NCBI RefSeq assembly: GCF_003369915.1
Contig: NW_022881603.1
Span: forward strand, 36,789,124 to 36,853,123
Source of the DNA: Drosophila miranda
Lineage: Eukaryota > Arthropoda > Insecta > Diptera > Drosophilidae
Direction: 5' to 3'
Length of the DNA stretch: 64,000 nucleotides
Shown: positions 29,101 through 41,632 of the stretch, piece by piece
How the letters are laid out: every line of letters begins with the position of its first letter
Numbering within the stretch: position 1 is the first letter of the stretch
The notes under the pieces: generated by a model
Seen by the model: the letters and a program-made list of their open reading frames with translations, nothing else
What the model was told of the DNA's origin: nothing
Databases searched by the model: none
Program-made: the position numbers and the translations under genes

Positions 29101-30733
29101 AGACACACTTTTTATAGTAAGATCTAACAGGAGTGCGGATACCAAATTTGGTTACTCTAGCCTTAATTGTCTCTGAGATTTTTGAATATCCCCAGATTTT
29201 CGTCCTTTGCGGGGGCGGAAGGGGGTGTGGCGAAATTTTGAAACAAACTAGTCTCGGTCCGATATATTAGGAGTGTGGATACCAAATTTGGTTGCTCTAG
29301 CTTTTGTAGTCTCTGAGATCTAGGCGCTAATGTTTTACTCTAAGCAAAGCCGCCTATGCTACGTGTGTGTTAGAGAGAGACAGGGCGAGAAAAAATGAAA
29401 TTGTTTTCTTGATGCTGGCTATAATAAAAATACGATCCAATTCAGATTCCGCAGTCTTAAAGATATGGTCATTCTTTACAATTCTACGTTTTTGGTTTTC
29501 TCATATCTTTAAAATTGTGGATGCCACAGATTTTCGTCCTTTGTGGAGGCGGAAGTGGGCGGGGCGAAGTTTTGAAATATTTTTGTAGCAGTGACATATC
29601 ACAGAAGTCTGGGTCCAAAACATCGTTGCTCTAGCTCTTATAGTCTTTGAGCACTAGGCGCTGAAGGGGACAGACAGACGGACGGACGGACAGACGGACA
29701 GACAGACAGGGCTCAATCGACTCGGCTATTGATGCTGATCAAGAATATATATACTTTATGGGGTCGGAAACGATTCCTTCTGGACGTTACACACATCCAT
29801 CCACTTTTACCACAAATCTAATATACCCCAATACTCATTTTGAGTATCGGGTATAAAAACTATATTTTATGAGATTCTGAACAAGTACAGAAAGGACGAC
29901 TGGAACATTCTATCAACAGATGCCTCAGTTACAGAAAGTACATGTGGCATAGGAATAGTAGAATGGCCTAGTGGAAATATCCACAAGTACAAAATAGAAA
30001 ACAGATTATCCTCAGTAGGTGCCGAACTCGTAGGCCGTAAAAAGGCCTGCGAACTATGTCTTAAATATAATTACAAAAAGGCTTTGATTTTAAGTGATGG
30101 ATTAGGAGCTATTAATTTAATTAAAAATAAGAATACAGACTCGTACCTAGTGAATGATATTCACAACATAATTAACCAATCAGACATTCAGAAACTTGAC
30201 ATTCTATGGGTCCCTGGTCACAAGGGTGGCCATCAACGAAAAGACTGACATAGCAGCAAAGGCTGCTACAAGTGAGGGGTTTACAATAAATATAAAATAC
30301 AGCTACAAGGAGGCTCAAAGAGAAATTAGGAACTTTTTAGTATACAAATGGAATGAGGACTACAGAACGAAGTGTAGGACGAAGGGATCCAGCCTCATAG
30401 ACATATTTCCAGACATACCCAGTAAGCCCTGTAATTTTTCTCTTAAATGGAATGCTAAAAGCATCAAGACCATTATGACTTATGACGGGACACACATACG
30501 ACAAAGTCTTCCTACACAGAATCAAAGCAATTGACTCAAATATCTGCGAAACGTGCAATGTAACTGAATATGCCGAACACCTGATCTTCGATTGCCAAAG
30601 ATTTGCCGGGCTCAGAAGGAAATTCAAAATCTTTAAATATTATAACAATTTACATCAATTATTAATAAAAAAAGAGCCGCTACATCTCAGAGAGCTGGCA
30701 ATCTTCATCAAAACTGCTGACTTAAACTTTTGA
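26104..30733 (+). pseudogene. LINE ORF2 copy A (endonuclease, RT, RNase H), broken
   Basis: The remnants in order are: endonuclease (FLQHNIQSIKANKND, IAGDFNARHTFSGD, SVLDLTFTKG); reverse transcriptase (FRPISLISVLAKT, VVVDLNNAYNCVN, GIPQGSCLSPLLFN, QFADDFV); RNase H (STDASVTESTCGIG, LILSDGLGAIN, WVPGHKG); and a C-terminal CETCNVTEYAEHLIFDC finger. Comparison with copy B reveals a TAC-to-TAA nonsense at 26299-26301, an 8-bp insertion near 27186, a 4-bp loss near 27806, and a frame loss and stop near 28532. It also has a DINE-1 insertion at 28746 and a 2-bp loss near 30228. This enzyme drives target-primed reverse transcription; this copy cannot make it. Confidence 0.9.
28746..29854 (+). mobile_element. 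DINE-1, full length, inside LINE copy A
   Basis: It runs from CGAGGTGGAACGTTGTGAG, with the GCTGCGGACACCGCAACTCT stem near the 5' end, through the GGAC/AGAC microsatellite (about 29670-29708), to GAGTATCGGGTAT. The uninterrupted LINE sequence is visible in copy B at about 49500-49520, so the insertion point is clear and no target duplication is evident, as expected for Helitron-like elements. The LINE 3' pieces at 36609 and 55709 start at exactly this DINE-1/LINE boundary. Confidence 0.92.
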
Positions 30734-30808
30734 CCCCTTTTTTCTTCATCATGTTATAAAGTAATTTCAGTTTATTTTCTAAAACAGTTAAGTAATTTTC
30801 CTCTTTTT

Positions 30809-31930
30809 ATACCCGATACTCAAAATGAGTATTGGGGTATATTAGATTTGTGGTAAAAGTGGATGTGTGTAACGTCCAGAAGGAATCGTTTCCGACCCCA
30901 TAAAGTATATATATTCTTGATCAGCATCAATAGCCGAGTCGATTGAGCCCTGTCTGTCTGTCCGTCTGTCCGTCCGTCCGTCTGTCCGTCTGTCCGTCTG
31001 TCCGTCCCCTTCAGCGCCTAGTGCTCAAAGACTATAAGAGCTAGAGCAACGATGTTTTGGATCCAGACTTTTGTGATATGTCACTGCTACAAAAATATTT
31101 CAAAACTTCGCCCCGCCCACTTCCGCCCCCACAAAGGACGAAAATCTGTGGCATCCACAATTTTAAAGATATGAGAAAACCAAAAATTGTACAATTGTAG
31201 AGAATGACCATATCTTTAAGACTGCGGAATCTGAATTGGATCGTATTTTTATTATAGTCAGCATCAAGAAAACAATTTCATTTTTTCTCGCCCTGTCTCT
31301 CTCTAACACACACGTAGCATAGGCGGCTTTGCTTAGAGTAAAACATTAGCGCCTAGATCTCAGAGACTACAAAAGCTAGAGCAACCAAATTTGGTATCCA
31401 CACTCCTAATAAATCGGACCGAGACGAGTTTGTTTCAAAATTTCGCCACACCCCCTTCCGCCCCCGCAAAGGACGAAAATCTGGGGATATTCAAAAATCT
31501 CAGAGACAATTAAAGCTAGAGTAACCAAATTTGGTATCCGCACTCCTGTTAGATCTAACTATAAAACGTGTATCTTTAAATTTCGCCCCACCCCCTTCCG
31601 CCCACACAAAGAAAGAAAATCTGTTGCATCCACAATATTGCACATTCGAGAAAACTAAAAACGCAGAATCATAGATAATGACCATATCTATCAGATTGCT
31701 GAATCTGGATCAGATCAGATCATTTTTATAGCCAATAGGAACAAATCAATTTGCACTGGCTACGCAGCGCCCGACGTCACGCTCAGACTGATTTTCTGTC
31801 TCTCTCGCACGCACTCTTTGTCGTGTCGTTTAATATAAGCGTCGTCTGCCGGAGGAGAGCCATACTGACTTAGTATCGGGTATAACCGTAGAGTTGCGGT
31901 GTCCGCAGCAACTCACAACGTTCCCCCTCG
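30809..31930 (-). mobile_element. DINE-1, full length, inside the LINE 3' UTR
   Basis: Reverse orientation: it opens ATACCCGATACTCAAAATGA and closes GTTCCCCCTCG. It interrupts the LINE 3' UTR between CCTCTTTTT and TTTTTATATACC. The other three LINE 3' ends (37532, 50460, 56660 areas) lack it, so it inserted after the modules split. Confidence 0.92.
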
Positions 31931-32041
31931 TTTTTTATATACCGACCTGTCAAACTCGCCAAACTACATCACCAGTATCTGATCAATGTGGCTACAGTGC
32001 TACGATCAAATTTCCGATCATCCTTCAGATGATTTAAAACC

Positions 32042-32067
<26 letters not shown>

Positions 32068-32073
<6 letters not shown>

Positions 32074-32081
32074 CTTTCGGT
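32068..32081 (+). repeat. 3' target-site duplication of LINE copy A
   Basis: AAATTGCTTTCGGT follows the poly(A) tail and continues into flank V as in the empty site. Confidence 0.85.
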
Positions 32082-33265
32082 TGAATACTAGCTAGCAACG
32101 ACTATCAGCACTGAACACATATTTTTAACCGATAATCTAATCAATTTTATATAAAAGTGGCTAATTTTAAGTACCATCTTTATTGGCATTGTTTATAAAA
32201 TAAGGTTTCAATAAAAAATGTCAACAATTTCCACTAAGTTTATTTCTTTACATGGTAACTACCCATTTGCTACATATTAAAATCATTTTTATAAAGGGGA
32301 ATATGTGTACTTTTCAAAATTGTTGGCCCGTTCTTTTCCATATAAGCCCCATTGAAGCGCCAGTGTGAAAAACCCCCGTTATGCATATTTTTACATTCCT
32401 TTTTTTTATATTTTTGAAAACATTGAGATTTTGATGGCAAGTGATCAAGATTTCGATGATTTCCCGCATTAATAATCGATGTGGCTCTAAATTACATTTT
32501 TACACGACTTCTACATTGGGGCATTGGCCAAGAGGGTGAGTGCATAACCTTAATATACTGGAAAATACTATGGAAAGTATTTTTATATTTTGCAAGGTGT
32601 GTGAGCCAGACATTGTGGCAAGAAAATCAGTGTACTAAGTGACTTGGCGATAAAATATACGGTCTGAAATATGCCACATATACCCACTTAAGACCTCTAT
32701 TTAAACAGTCATTGTAGATACCTCCTATCCCTTCTTTTACTCACAAAAAAAAAACCCACTATATCCACGATTTTCACTATTTTCGGTGCAATATAAAAAT
32801 ACCCCTTTGGCATACAATGGGCTAATCGTTCTGTGATTTGATATTATTAGCTTGCTAGGACTTTATAGCTGAACATGAAGTTTATCCGATTGATAGATTA
32901 TTTTTCTAAAATAGTAGCCAACTTTTGCTAGTCATTCTTATTGGATTTGTTTAGAATTTTCACGAGTTTTCAAAGTAAAAATTTTGAAAAAACTGCATAC
33001 AAAATACCAGATTAAATTGTTAAACAAATTCCAAGTCCCCAATCTATCAAAAAAAGTTTCCTTGCCAGGTAAAAAAGAGGTAAATATTATTATTATTAGT
33101 ATTATTTTCCGCGGTCTAACTCGAGTTGTTATCCAGTTTAAATAAAGGGGCTTAAGTGGGCTAAGTTCGTTTTTTCATCGGTATGGCACGCTGAAAAGGC
33201 GCCATTCTTAAGAAGCGTCCCTCCATTTTTTTTAAACTCCTAAATAATTACTGCTCGACGTCATA
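32082..33265 (+). other. flank V, mars upstream region (copy 2)
   Basis: About 1.2 kb of AT-rich sequence leading into mars. It includes a CATCGGTATGGCACGCTGAA segment about 90 bp before the start codon, and a GGGGCTTAAGTGGGCTAAGT segment that matches, inverted, the bbc upstream region near 2383-2412. It probably contains the mars 5' leader; no gene of its own is visible. Confidence 0.6.
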
Positions 33266-35336
33266 ATGCAGCGCCACAGGGAATTATATAAACAGCAATC
33301 ACTTGCTTTCAGCCCACGCAATTTCAATGAGCAGAACCGGGAACTCCAGAATGCGGCGCGTGCAAAACAGCGCGAGGATCGTTTTCAAAGCAACCGCATT
33401 ATTAGTGTTAGTCCAACTCCCGTCAAGCGTGCGGCACCTATACCGCCCTCAGAGGAGGCGCAGCCACGCCTTACCTATGTCGCTCCTCCTAAGGAGAATC
33501 GAAAACCAGAGCTGCTTCAGCAGCAGAGGAACCCCACCCGGGACCTTTACATAAAGCGCTTCGTGGATTGGAAGGCTGCCAGGAAGGAACAAACAAAGAA
33601 CGAGCAAATTGCTCGTCGTGGTCAAAAGATGTTCACATATAAAACCGAAACACTTAAACCTGCGACAAACCCCCAGAAGCTGCGGGAAAATTTAAGTCGA
33701 CCGCAGTAGCAAAAGGGCCGGCAATAAAAAACAAGCTTGCCAGCCAATTGTCGACCAGAATGAAGGCCAAGAGCAACGTCAGCAAGTACGTAGGTCTTCA
33801 AAAGAATGTTCGAAATCGGCCGGAGCTGATGAGAGAGTTGGTTGAGGCTGGGACCACTGAACTCCCACTGCCTCCCAATACGCCGCTGGAAGAGAAGATA
33901 AGTTTCTCTGCTCTGGCCACATTCACGCAGTGCAAGACGAACAATTGCAGTCAAGAAATGATAGAAGCCTTGGGTGAGATTTCAAATCTGAGTCCAGTGG
34001 GTCCAATGAGCAGCCACCGAGATTCGAAAGCGAAGCGGAAATTTGACTTTTCTAGGTACTCTTTGATAAAAACGGCAGCTGAAGAGAGTTTGATCTTGGA
34101 TCCATATCTGGCTAAGGGTAAGTACAACAGGAATAAAATGGAGTAAAATGTAATATTATTGGTTTCCAGATCCAGATGATAAAGAACAAGAAAATTCTAC
34201 TCTGAAGGCAGCTGCGGAGCAAACCCCTCCTCGCAGGATTTCCGATGAGAAGCCCAACTACTTAAGTCCATATGTGAGCGTCTCGCGCGGTAAAGTCAAC
34301 TCTCGCTGTGATCGTGAGAAGCGAAACAGCATGTATTTGCCCGGTGAGGAGTATCCTGTTGCCAATCGGCGGGCCCTCGAGTCGGTGCTCTACTTTCGCA
34401 TACAGCTGGAGAATGAGATTCGACGACTGCGAGATATCTGCAGCGAGTGGGAAGCCTATAGCAAGGAGAATGAGGCGCATCTGGTTGAGACGGGCGGCAT
34501 AGATATGATCAATGTGGCCATTGGACAGACTAATTTGCTCTATACCAAGAAATTGATGCAGTTCAGCGGTCTGATTGACCGTTGCGAGGCGGGAGCTACG
34601 GGCAAGAACCATCGACCCTACGATGGCAGCGAGGAGACGAAACCCGTCCAGGCAGAGGATCTGGAAGGGTGGTGGGACATGCTGCGACTCCAGAGTGAGA
34701 ATGTTGACAAGCGCTTTGATAACTTGAAGCGATGGAAACAGAACAATTGGCAGGACCCCGATGCAGTTGAGGAATCGAAAATACCAGCCAAGCCTGTGGC
34801 CAAACCAAAGTCTAAGCTGGGCAACAATTTAAACGCTAAGCCCAAGGTCAAGGCCAGCAGTAACTTGATGCAATTACTCCGCAAGGCCCATGCTGAAATG
34901 AAAAAGGCTAAGGCGGATGTGGTATCAGCGGACGATGCCCCGCAAACTCCATCTCGCAGCAGCACTCAGCGTGTGATCGTAGTACGCGACCGTCGGTCCT
35001 TCTCTCCTGCTCGCACCGTCCTGCGCATGTCTGTAGGCGAGAGCCGCAGCCGAACAAAACGCTCTTAATCATACCCCCCCTCCCAATAAGGGACGCCAGT
35101 CGATTCTGAAAAAACCAGGGACCAGCAAGCGTGAAAGTCGTGGAGTTATTTTCAGTACAAAGAAAAATGTACGGCACTTCAAATTCACCTACGAAGAAGG
35201 CACTATTAGCGATGATGAGCCCTTTGGCGGCGATAAGCTAGAGGATTGCGAGGAGGACATGTCGATCGAAGCTTGAGGGGAAACACGTTCCGTAGACCAG
35301 GGCCCAGCAGAAAATGAGCCGCAATCCGCGTCTTAG
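33266..35336 (+). pseudogene. mars: mars copy 2, disrupted
   Basis: It starts at MQRHRELYKQQSLAF. Exon 1 loses about 491 bp at 33679, and the resulting frameshift ends the frame at 33709. The 52-bp intron (34118-34169, GTAAGT...TTCCAG) is kept, so the copy arose from genomic DNA. Exon 2 is open across the GKAP region (SVLYFRIQLENEIRRLRD, LIDRCEAGATG, DLEGWWDMLRLQSENVDKRF, NNWQDPD) until a 47-bp deletion at about 35047, with GCCG at both edges, shifts the frame and stops it at 35068. A separate TCA-to-TGA change lies at 35274-35276. An intact product would be about 851 residues: a HURP/DLGAP5-like microtubule-associated protein of the mitotic spindle. Confidence 0.92.
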
Positions 35337-35504
35337 GCCATCCACCGAGTTTATGTAGTTTATCTATCATTTATTATTTAAAGTTACGTTTTTGTTTATA
35401 TGTATAGTATTATTTAATTCTGAAAATTATGTTTCAATTTCAAAGCCTTGTTTTATATATTTTTTTTAATTAAGTACATCAATCAATCAAATAAAGGAAA
35501 AAAA
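35337..35504 (+). other. mars 3' UTR with polyadenylation signal (copy 2)
   Basis: This short AT-rich trailer has AATAAA at about 35490-35495. DINE-1 begins about 10 bases later. The same mars 3' UTR to DINE-1 boundary occurs at 41633, 54621 and 60733, so the DINE-1 insertion predates those duplications. Confidence 0.65.
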
Positions 35505-36608
35505 CGAGGGGGAACGTTGTGAGTTGCTGCGGACACCGCAACTCTACAGTTATACCCGATACTAAGTCAGTATGGCTCTCCTCCGGCAGACGCCGCTAAT
35601 ATTAAACGACACGACAAAGAGTGCGTGCGAGAGAGACAGAAAAACAGTCTGAGCGTGACGTCGGGCGCTGCGTAGCCAGTGCAAATCGATTTGTTCCTAT
35701 TGGCTATAAAAATGATCTGATCTGATCCAGATTCAGCAATCTGATAGATATGGTCATTATCTATGATTCTGCGTTTTTAGTTTTCTCGAATGTGCAATAT
35801 TGTGGATGCAACAGATTTTCGTCCTTTGTGTGGGCGGAAGGGGGTGGGGCGAAATTTTGAGATACACGTTTTATAGTAAGATCTAACAGGAGTGCGGATA
35901 CTAAATTTGGTTACTCTAGCCTTAATATTCTCTGAGATTTTTGAATATCCCCAGATTTTCGTCCTTTGCGGGGGCGGAAGGGGGGGTGGCGAAAGTTTGA
36001 AACAAACTCGTCTCGGTCCGATATATTAGGAGTGTGGATACCAAATTTGGTTGCTCTAGCTTTTGTAGTCTCTGAGATCTAGGCGCTAATGTTTTACTCT
36101 AAGCAAAGCCGCCTATGCTACGTGTGTGTTAGAGAGAGACAGGGCGAGAAAAAATGAAATTGTTTTCTTGATGCTGACTATAATAAAAATACGATCCAAT
36201 TCAGATTCCGCAGTCTTAAAGATATGGTCATTCTTTACAATTCTACGTTCTTGGTTTTCTCATATCTTTAAAATTGTGGATGCCACAGATTTTCGTCTTT
36301 TGTGGGGCGGAAGTGGGCGGGGCGAAGTTTTGAAATATTTTTGTAGCAGTGACATATCACAGAAGTCTGGGTCCAAAACATCGTTGCTCTAGCTCTTATA
36401 GTCTTTGAGCACTAGGCGCTGAAGGGGACGGACAGACGGACGGACGGACAGACGGACAGACAGACAGGGCTCAATCGACTCGGCTATTGATGCTGATCAA
36501 GAATATATATACTTTATGGGGTCGGAAACGATTCCTTCTGGACGTTACACACATCCACTTTTACCACAAATCTAATATACCCCAATACTCATTTTGAGTA
36601 TCGGGTAT
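35505..36608 (+). mobile_element. DINE-1 joining mars to the LINE 3' end
   Basis: A full-length element from CGAGGGGGAACG to GAGTATCGGGTATAA. Its left edge matches the post-mars insertion point and its right edge matches the DINE-1/LINE boundary at 29854. It is therefore a hybrid junction, best explained by recombination between two DINE-1 copies. Confidence 0.92.
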
Positions 36609-37667
36609 AAAAACTATATTTTATGAGATTCTGAACAAGTACAGAAAGGACGACTGGAACATTCTATCAACAGATGCCTCAGATACAGAAAGTACATGTG
36701 GCATAGGAATAGTAGAATGGCCTAGTGGAAATATCCACAAGTACAAAATAGAAAACAGATTATCCTCAGTAGGTGCCGAACTCGTAGGCCTTAAAAAGGC
36801 CTGCGAACTATGTCTTAAATATAATTACAAAAAGGCTTTGATTTTAAGTGATGGATTAGGAGCTACCTAGTGAATGATATTCACAACATAATTAACCAAT
36901 CAGACATTCAGAAACTTGACATTCTATGGGTCCCTGGTCACAAGGGTGTGGCCATCAACGAAAAGACTGACATAGCAGCAAAGGCTGCTACAAGTGAGGG
37001 GTTTACAATAAATATAAAATACAGCTACAAGGAGGCTCAAAGAGAAATTAGGAACTTTTTAGTATACAAATGGAATGAGGACTACAGGACGAAGTGTAGG
37101 ACGAAGGGATCCAGCCTCATAGACATATTTCCAGACATACCCAGTAAACCCTGGCATTTTTCTCTTAAATGGAATGCTAAAAGCATCAAGACCATTAACA
37201 GACTTATGACGGGACACACATACGACAAAGTCTTCCTACACAGAATCAAAGCAATTGACTCAAATATCTGCGAAACGTGCAATGTAACTGAATATGCCGA
37301 ACACCTGATCTTCGATTGCCAAAGATTTGCCGGGCTCAGGAAGAAATTCAAAATCTTTAAATATTATAACAATTTACATCAATTATTAATAAAAAAAAGA
37401 GCCGCTACATCTCAGAGAGCTGGCAATCTTCATCAAAACTGCTTACTTAAACTTTTGACCCCTTTTTTCTTCATCATGTTATAAAGTAATTTCAGTTTAT
37501 TTTCTAAAACAGTTAAGTAATTTTCCTCTTTTTTTTTATATACCGACCTGTCAAACTCGCCAAACTACATCACCAGTATCTGATCAATGTGGCTACAGAG
37601 ATACGATCAAAATTCCGATCATCCTTGAGATGATTTAAAACCAAAAAAAAAAAAAAAAAAAAAAAAA
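36609..37667 (+). mobile_element. LINE 3' fragment with RNase H (block 3)
   Basis: Only the RNase H end, C-terminal finger, 3' UTR and poly(A) tail of the LINE are present. The RNase H frame has a deletion of about 40 bp near 36862, which removes LIKNKNTDSY, and is then open from 36870 to 37484 (WVPGHKGVAINEKTD...). Flank V follows the tail directly, with TTGCTTTCGG as in copy A. Confidence 0.9.
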
Positions 37668-38855
37668 TTGCTTTCGGTTGAATACTAGCTAGCAACGACT
37701 ATCAGCACTGAACACATATTTTTAACCGATAATCTTATCAATTTTATATAAAAGTGGCTAATTTTAAGTACCATCTTTATTGGCATTGTTTATAAAATAA
37801 GGTTTCAATAAAAAATGTCAACAATTTCCACTAAGTTTATTTCTTTACATGGTAACACCCCATTTGCTACATATTAAAATCATTTTTATAAAGGGGAATA
37901 TGTGTACTTTTCAAAATTGTTGGCCCGTTCTTTTCCATATAAGCCCCATGGAAGCGCCAGTGTGAAAAACCCCCGTTATGCATATTTTTACATTCCTTTT
38001 TTTATATTTTTGAAAACATTGAGATTTTGATGGCAAGTGATCAAGATTTCGATGATTTCCCGCATTAATAATCGATGTGGCTCTAAATTGCATTTTTACA
38101 CGACTTCTACATTGGGGCATTGGCCAATGTGAGTGCATAACCTTAATATACTGGAAAATACTATGGAAAGTATTTTTATATTTTGCAAGGTGTGTGAACC
38201 AGACATTGCGGCAAGAAAATTAGTGTACTAAGTGACTTGGCGATAAAATATACGGTCTGAAATATGCCACATATACCCACTTAAGACCCCTCTATTTAAA
38301 CAGTCATTGTAGATACCTCCTATCCCTTCTTTTACTCACAAAAAAAAACCCACTATATCCACGATTTTCACTATTTTCGGTGCAATATTAAAATACCCCT
38401 TTGGCATACAATGGGCTAATCGTTCTGTGATTTGATATTATTAGCTTGCTATGACTTTATAGCTGAACATGAAGTTTATCCGATTGATAGATTATTTTTC
38501 TAAAATAGTAGCCAACTTTTGCTAGTCATTCTTATTGGATTTGTTTAGAATTTTCACGAGTTTTCAAAGTGAAAATTTTGAAAAATATACCGCTAAAAAT
38601 TATTGTGTAAAAAACCTTTAAAAAAACTGCATACAAAATACCAGACTAAATTGTTAAACAAATTCCAAGTCCCCAATCTATCAAAAAAAGTTCCTTGCCA
38701 GGTAAAAAAGAGGTAAATATTATTATTATTAGTATTATTTTCCGCGGTCTAACTCGAGTTGTTATCATCGGTATGGCACGCTGAAAAGGCGCCATTCTTA
38801 AGAAGCGTCCCTCCATTTTTTTTAAACTCCTAAATAATTACTGCTCGACGTCATA
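37668..38855 (+). other. flank V, mars upstream region (copy 3)
   Basis: Repeat of 32082-33265, lacking about 45 bp near 38766 (the CAGTTTAAATAAAGGGGCTT segment). No gene is seen. Confidence 0.75.
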
Positions 38856-41464
38856 ATGCAGCGCCACAGGGAATTATATAAACAGCAATCACTTGCTTTC
38901 AGCCCACGCAATTTCAATGAGTAGAACCGGGAACTCCAGAATGCGGCGCGTGCAAAACAGCGCGAGGATCGTTTTCAAAGCAACCGCATTATTAGTGTTA
39001 GTCCAACTCCCGTCAAGCGTGCGGCACCTATACCGCCCTCAGAGGAGGCGCAGCCACGCCTTACCTATGTCGCGCCTCCTAAGGAGAATCGAAAACCAGA
39101 GCTGCCTCAGCAGCAGAGGAACCCCACCCGGGACCTTTACATAAAGCGCTTCGTGGATTGGAAGGCTGCCAGGAAGGAACAAACAAAGAACGAGCAAATT
39201 GCTCGTCGTGGTCAAAAGATGTTCACATATAAAACCGAAACACTTAAACCTGCGACAAACCCCCAGAAAGAGCAGGAGAACGCTCCGGCATTTGTGCCGC
39301 CAAAAAGGCACTCCTTATATGTTTTGGCAAAAAAAACTCAGTGTACGCAGACGGCAGCGGAGAGGAAACAGCCTTTGGCAACCCAATTGCGTACCCAGGG
39401 TCATCCATCCAGATTGCGCGCTCAGCCTGCGGCAACCATGGCAAAGCTGCAACATGCAACGTCGCTTCCTCAGCCGGTCACTGTGAAGACCCAAACATCA
39501 AACATGAAACATCAAACATCAGCAAGGAATGTCCAGCCAGCCACAGTGAAGCCTGCACCTTCACGTGCATTGCCCTTGAAGCCTACAGCAGGCCCAAAGC
39601 CCAAGGCAGCAGATTTGGTCGTTGGACCTTCTGCAAATGGGGTTGTTCATTTGCCAAATGTGAGGACGCAACCATTCGAAAAGCCGGCCGTGAGTAAGCC
39701 CACCTTAAAAATACCAGCAGTGAAACCAAAGCCAATTCAAGGATGCGGCGGAGGGGGAGCTGCGGGAAAATTTAAGTCGACCGCAGTAGCAAAAGGGCCG
39801 GCAATAAAAAACAAGCTTGCCAGCCAATTGTCGACCAGAATGAAGGCCAAGAGCAACGTCAGCAAGTACGTAGGTCTTCAAAAGAATGTTCGAAATCGGC
39901 CGGAGCTGATGAGAGAGTTGGTTGAGGCTGGGACCACTGAACTCCCACTGCCTCCCAATACGCCGCTGGAAGAGAAGATAAGTTTCCCTGCTCTGGCCAC
40001 ATTCACGCAGTGCAAGACGAACAATTGCAGTCAAGAAATGATAGAAGCCTTGGGTGAGATTTCAAATCTGAGTCCAGTGGGTCCAATGAGCAGCCACCGA
40101 GATTCGAAAGCGAAGCGGAAATTTGACTTTTCTAGGTACTCTTTGATAAAAACGGCAGCTGAAGAGAGTTTGATCTTGGATCCATATCTGGCTAAGGGTA
40201 AGTACAACAGGAATAAAATGGAGTAAAATGTAATATTATTGGTTTCCAGATCCAGATGATAAAGAACAAGAAAATTCTACTCTGAAGGCAGCTGCGGAGC
40301 AAACCCCTCCTCCGCAGGATTTCCGATGAGAAGCCCAACTACTTAAGTCCATATGTGAGCGTCTCGCGCGGTAAAGTCAACTCTCGCTGTGATCGTGAGA
40401 AGCGAAACAGCATGTATTTGCCCGGTGAGGAGTATCCTGTTGCCAATCGGCGGGCCCTCGAGTCGGTGCTCTACTTTCGCATACAGCTGGAGAATGAGAT
40501 TCGACGACTGCGAGATATCTGCAGCGAGTGGGAAGCCTATAGCAAGGAGAATGAGGCGCATCTGGTTGAGACGGGCGGCATAGATATGATCAATGTGGCC
40601 ATTGGACAGACAAATTTGCGCTCTACCAAGAAATTGATGCAGTTCAGCGGTCTGATTGACCGTTGCGAGGCGGGAGCTACGGGCAAGAACCATCGACCCT
40701 ACGATGGCAGCGAGGAGACGAAACCCGTCCAGGCAGAGGATCTGGAAGGGTGGTGGGACATGCTGCGACTCCAGAGTGAGAATGTTGACAAGCGCTTTGA
40801 TAACTTGAAGCGATGGAAACAGAACAATTGGCAGGACCCCGATGCAGTTGAGGAATCGAAAATACCAGCCAAGCCTGTGGCCAAACCAAAGTCTAAGCTG
40901 GGCAACAATTTAAACGCTAAGCCCAAGGTCAAGGCCAGCAGTAACTTGATGCAATTACCCCGCAAGGCCCATGCTGAAATGAAAAAGGCTAAGGCGGATG
41001 TGGTATCAGCGGACGATGCCCCGCAAACTCCATCTCGCAGCAGCACTCAGCGTGTGATCGTAGTACGCGACCGTCGGTCCTTCTCTCCTGCTCGCACCGT
41101 CCTGCGCATGTCTGTAGGCGAGAGCCGTTCTTCCAATGGTGGCAACACTCTGCTCAAGTCTGCTATATTGGCCGCAGCCGAACAAAACGCTCTTAATCAT
41201 ACCCCCCCTCCCAATAAGGGACGCCAGTCGATTCTGAAAAAACCAGGGACCAGCAAGCGTGAAAGTCGTGGTGTTATTTTCAGTACAAAGAAAAATGTAC
41301 GGCACTTCAAATTCACCTACGAAGAAGGCACTATTAGCGATGATGAGCCCTTTGGCGGCGATAAGCTAGAGGATTGCGAGGAGGACATGTCGATCGAAGC
41401 TTCAGGGGAAACACGTTCCGTAGACCAGGGCCCAGCAGAAAATGAGCCGCAATCCGCGTCTTAG
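38856..41464 (+). pseudogene. mars: mars copy 3, nearly full length, disrupted
   Basis: This is the most complete copy. Exon 1 spans 38856-40197, intron 40198-40249, exon 2 40250-41464, equivalent to about 851 residues. Two lesions break it: a CAG-to-TAG nonsense at codon 23 (38922-38924), and one extra C near 40312 (CCTCCTCCGC instead of CCTCCTCGC) just inside exon 2. Otherwise exon 1 is open to the donor and exon 2 is open from 40355 to the stop, including the GKAP/DLGAP domain (roughly exon 2 residues 30-175) and the C-terminal acidic tail. Known fly Mars binds microtubules and PP1 and stabilises kinetochore spindles; that is family knowledge. Confidence 0.93.
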
Positions 41465-41632
41465 GCCATCCACCGAGTTTATGTAGTTTATCTATCATTT
41501 ATTATTTAAAGTTACGTTTTTGTTTATATGTATAGTATTATTTAATTCTGAAAATTATGTTTCAATTTCAAAGTCTTGTTTTATATTTTTTTTTTAATTA
41601 AGTACATCAATCAATCAAATAAAGGAAAAAAA

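Larger units (their letters stand above)
24290..32067 (+). mobile_element. I/LOA-type non-LTR retrotransposon, copy A (near full length)
   Basis: The element runs from CACTTCC, with a GACCGGTCGTG motif typical of internal 5' promoters, through two reading frames to a poly(A) tail (about 32042-32070). It is flanked by a 14-bp target-site duplication. ORF1 is intact; ORF2 carries several disabling changes. Two DINE-1 elements are nested in it in opposite orientations (28746-29854 and 30809-31930). The coding plan of zinc-knuckle ORF1 plus endonuclease, reverse transcriptase and RNase H in ORF2 fits the I or LOA clades; I cannot decide between them. Confidence 0.92.

Noticed and set aside
29367..29588. 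Small frames starting MLERDRARKNEIVF repeated across the window
   Set aside because: They are translations of the DINE-1 core, which encodes no protein.
37911..38138. 75-codon minus-strand frame in flank V, recurring in other blocks
   Set aside because: It changes length and ending between copies (57000-57272, 50845-51075) and lacks recognisable features; it is a chance frame in repeated DNA.
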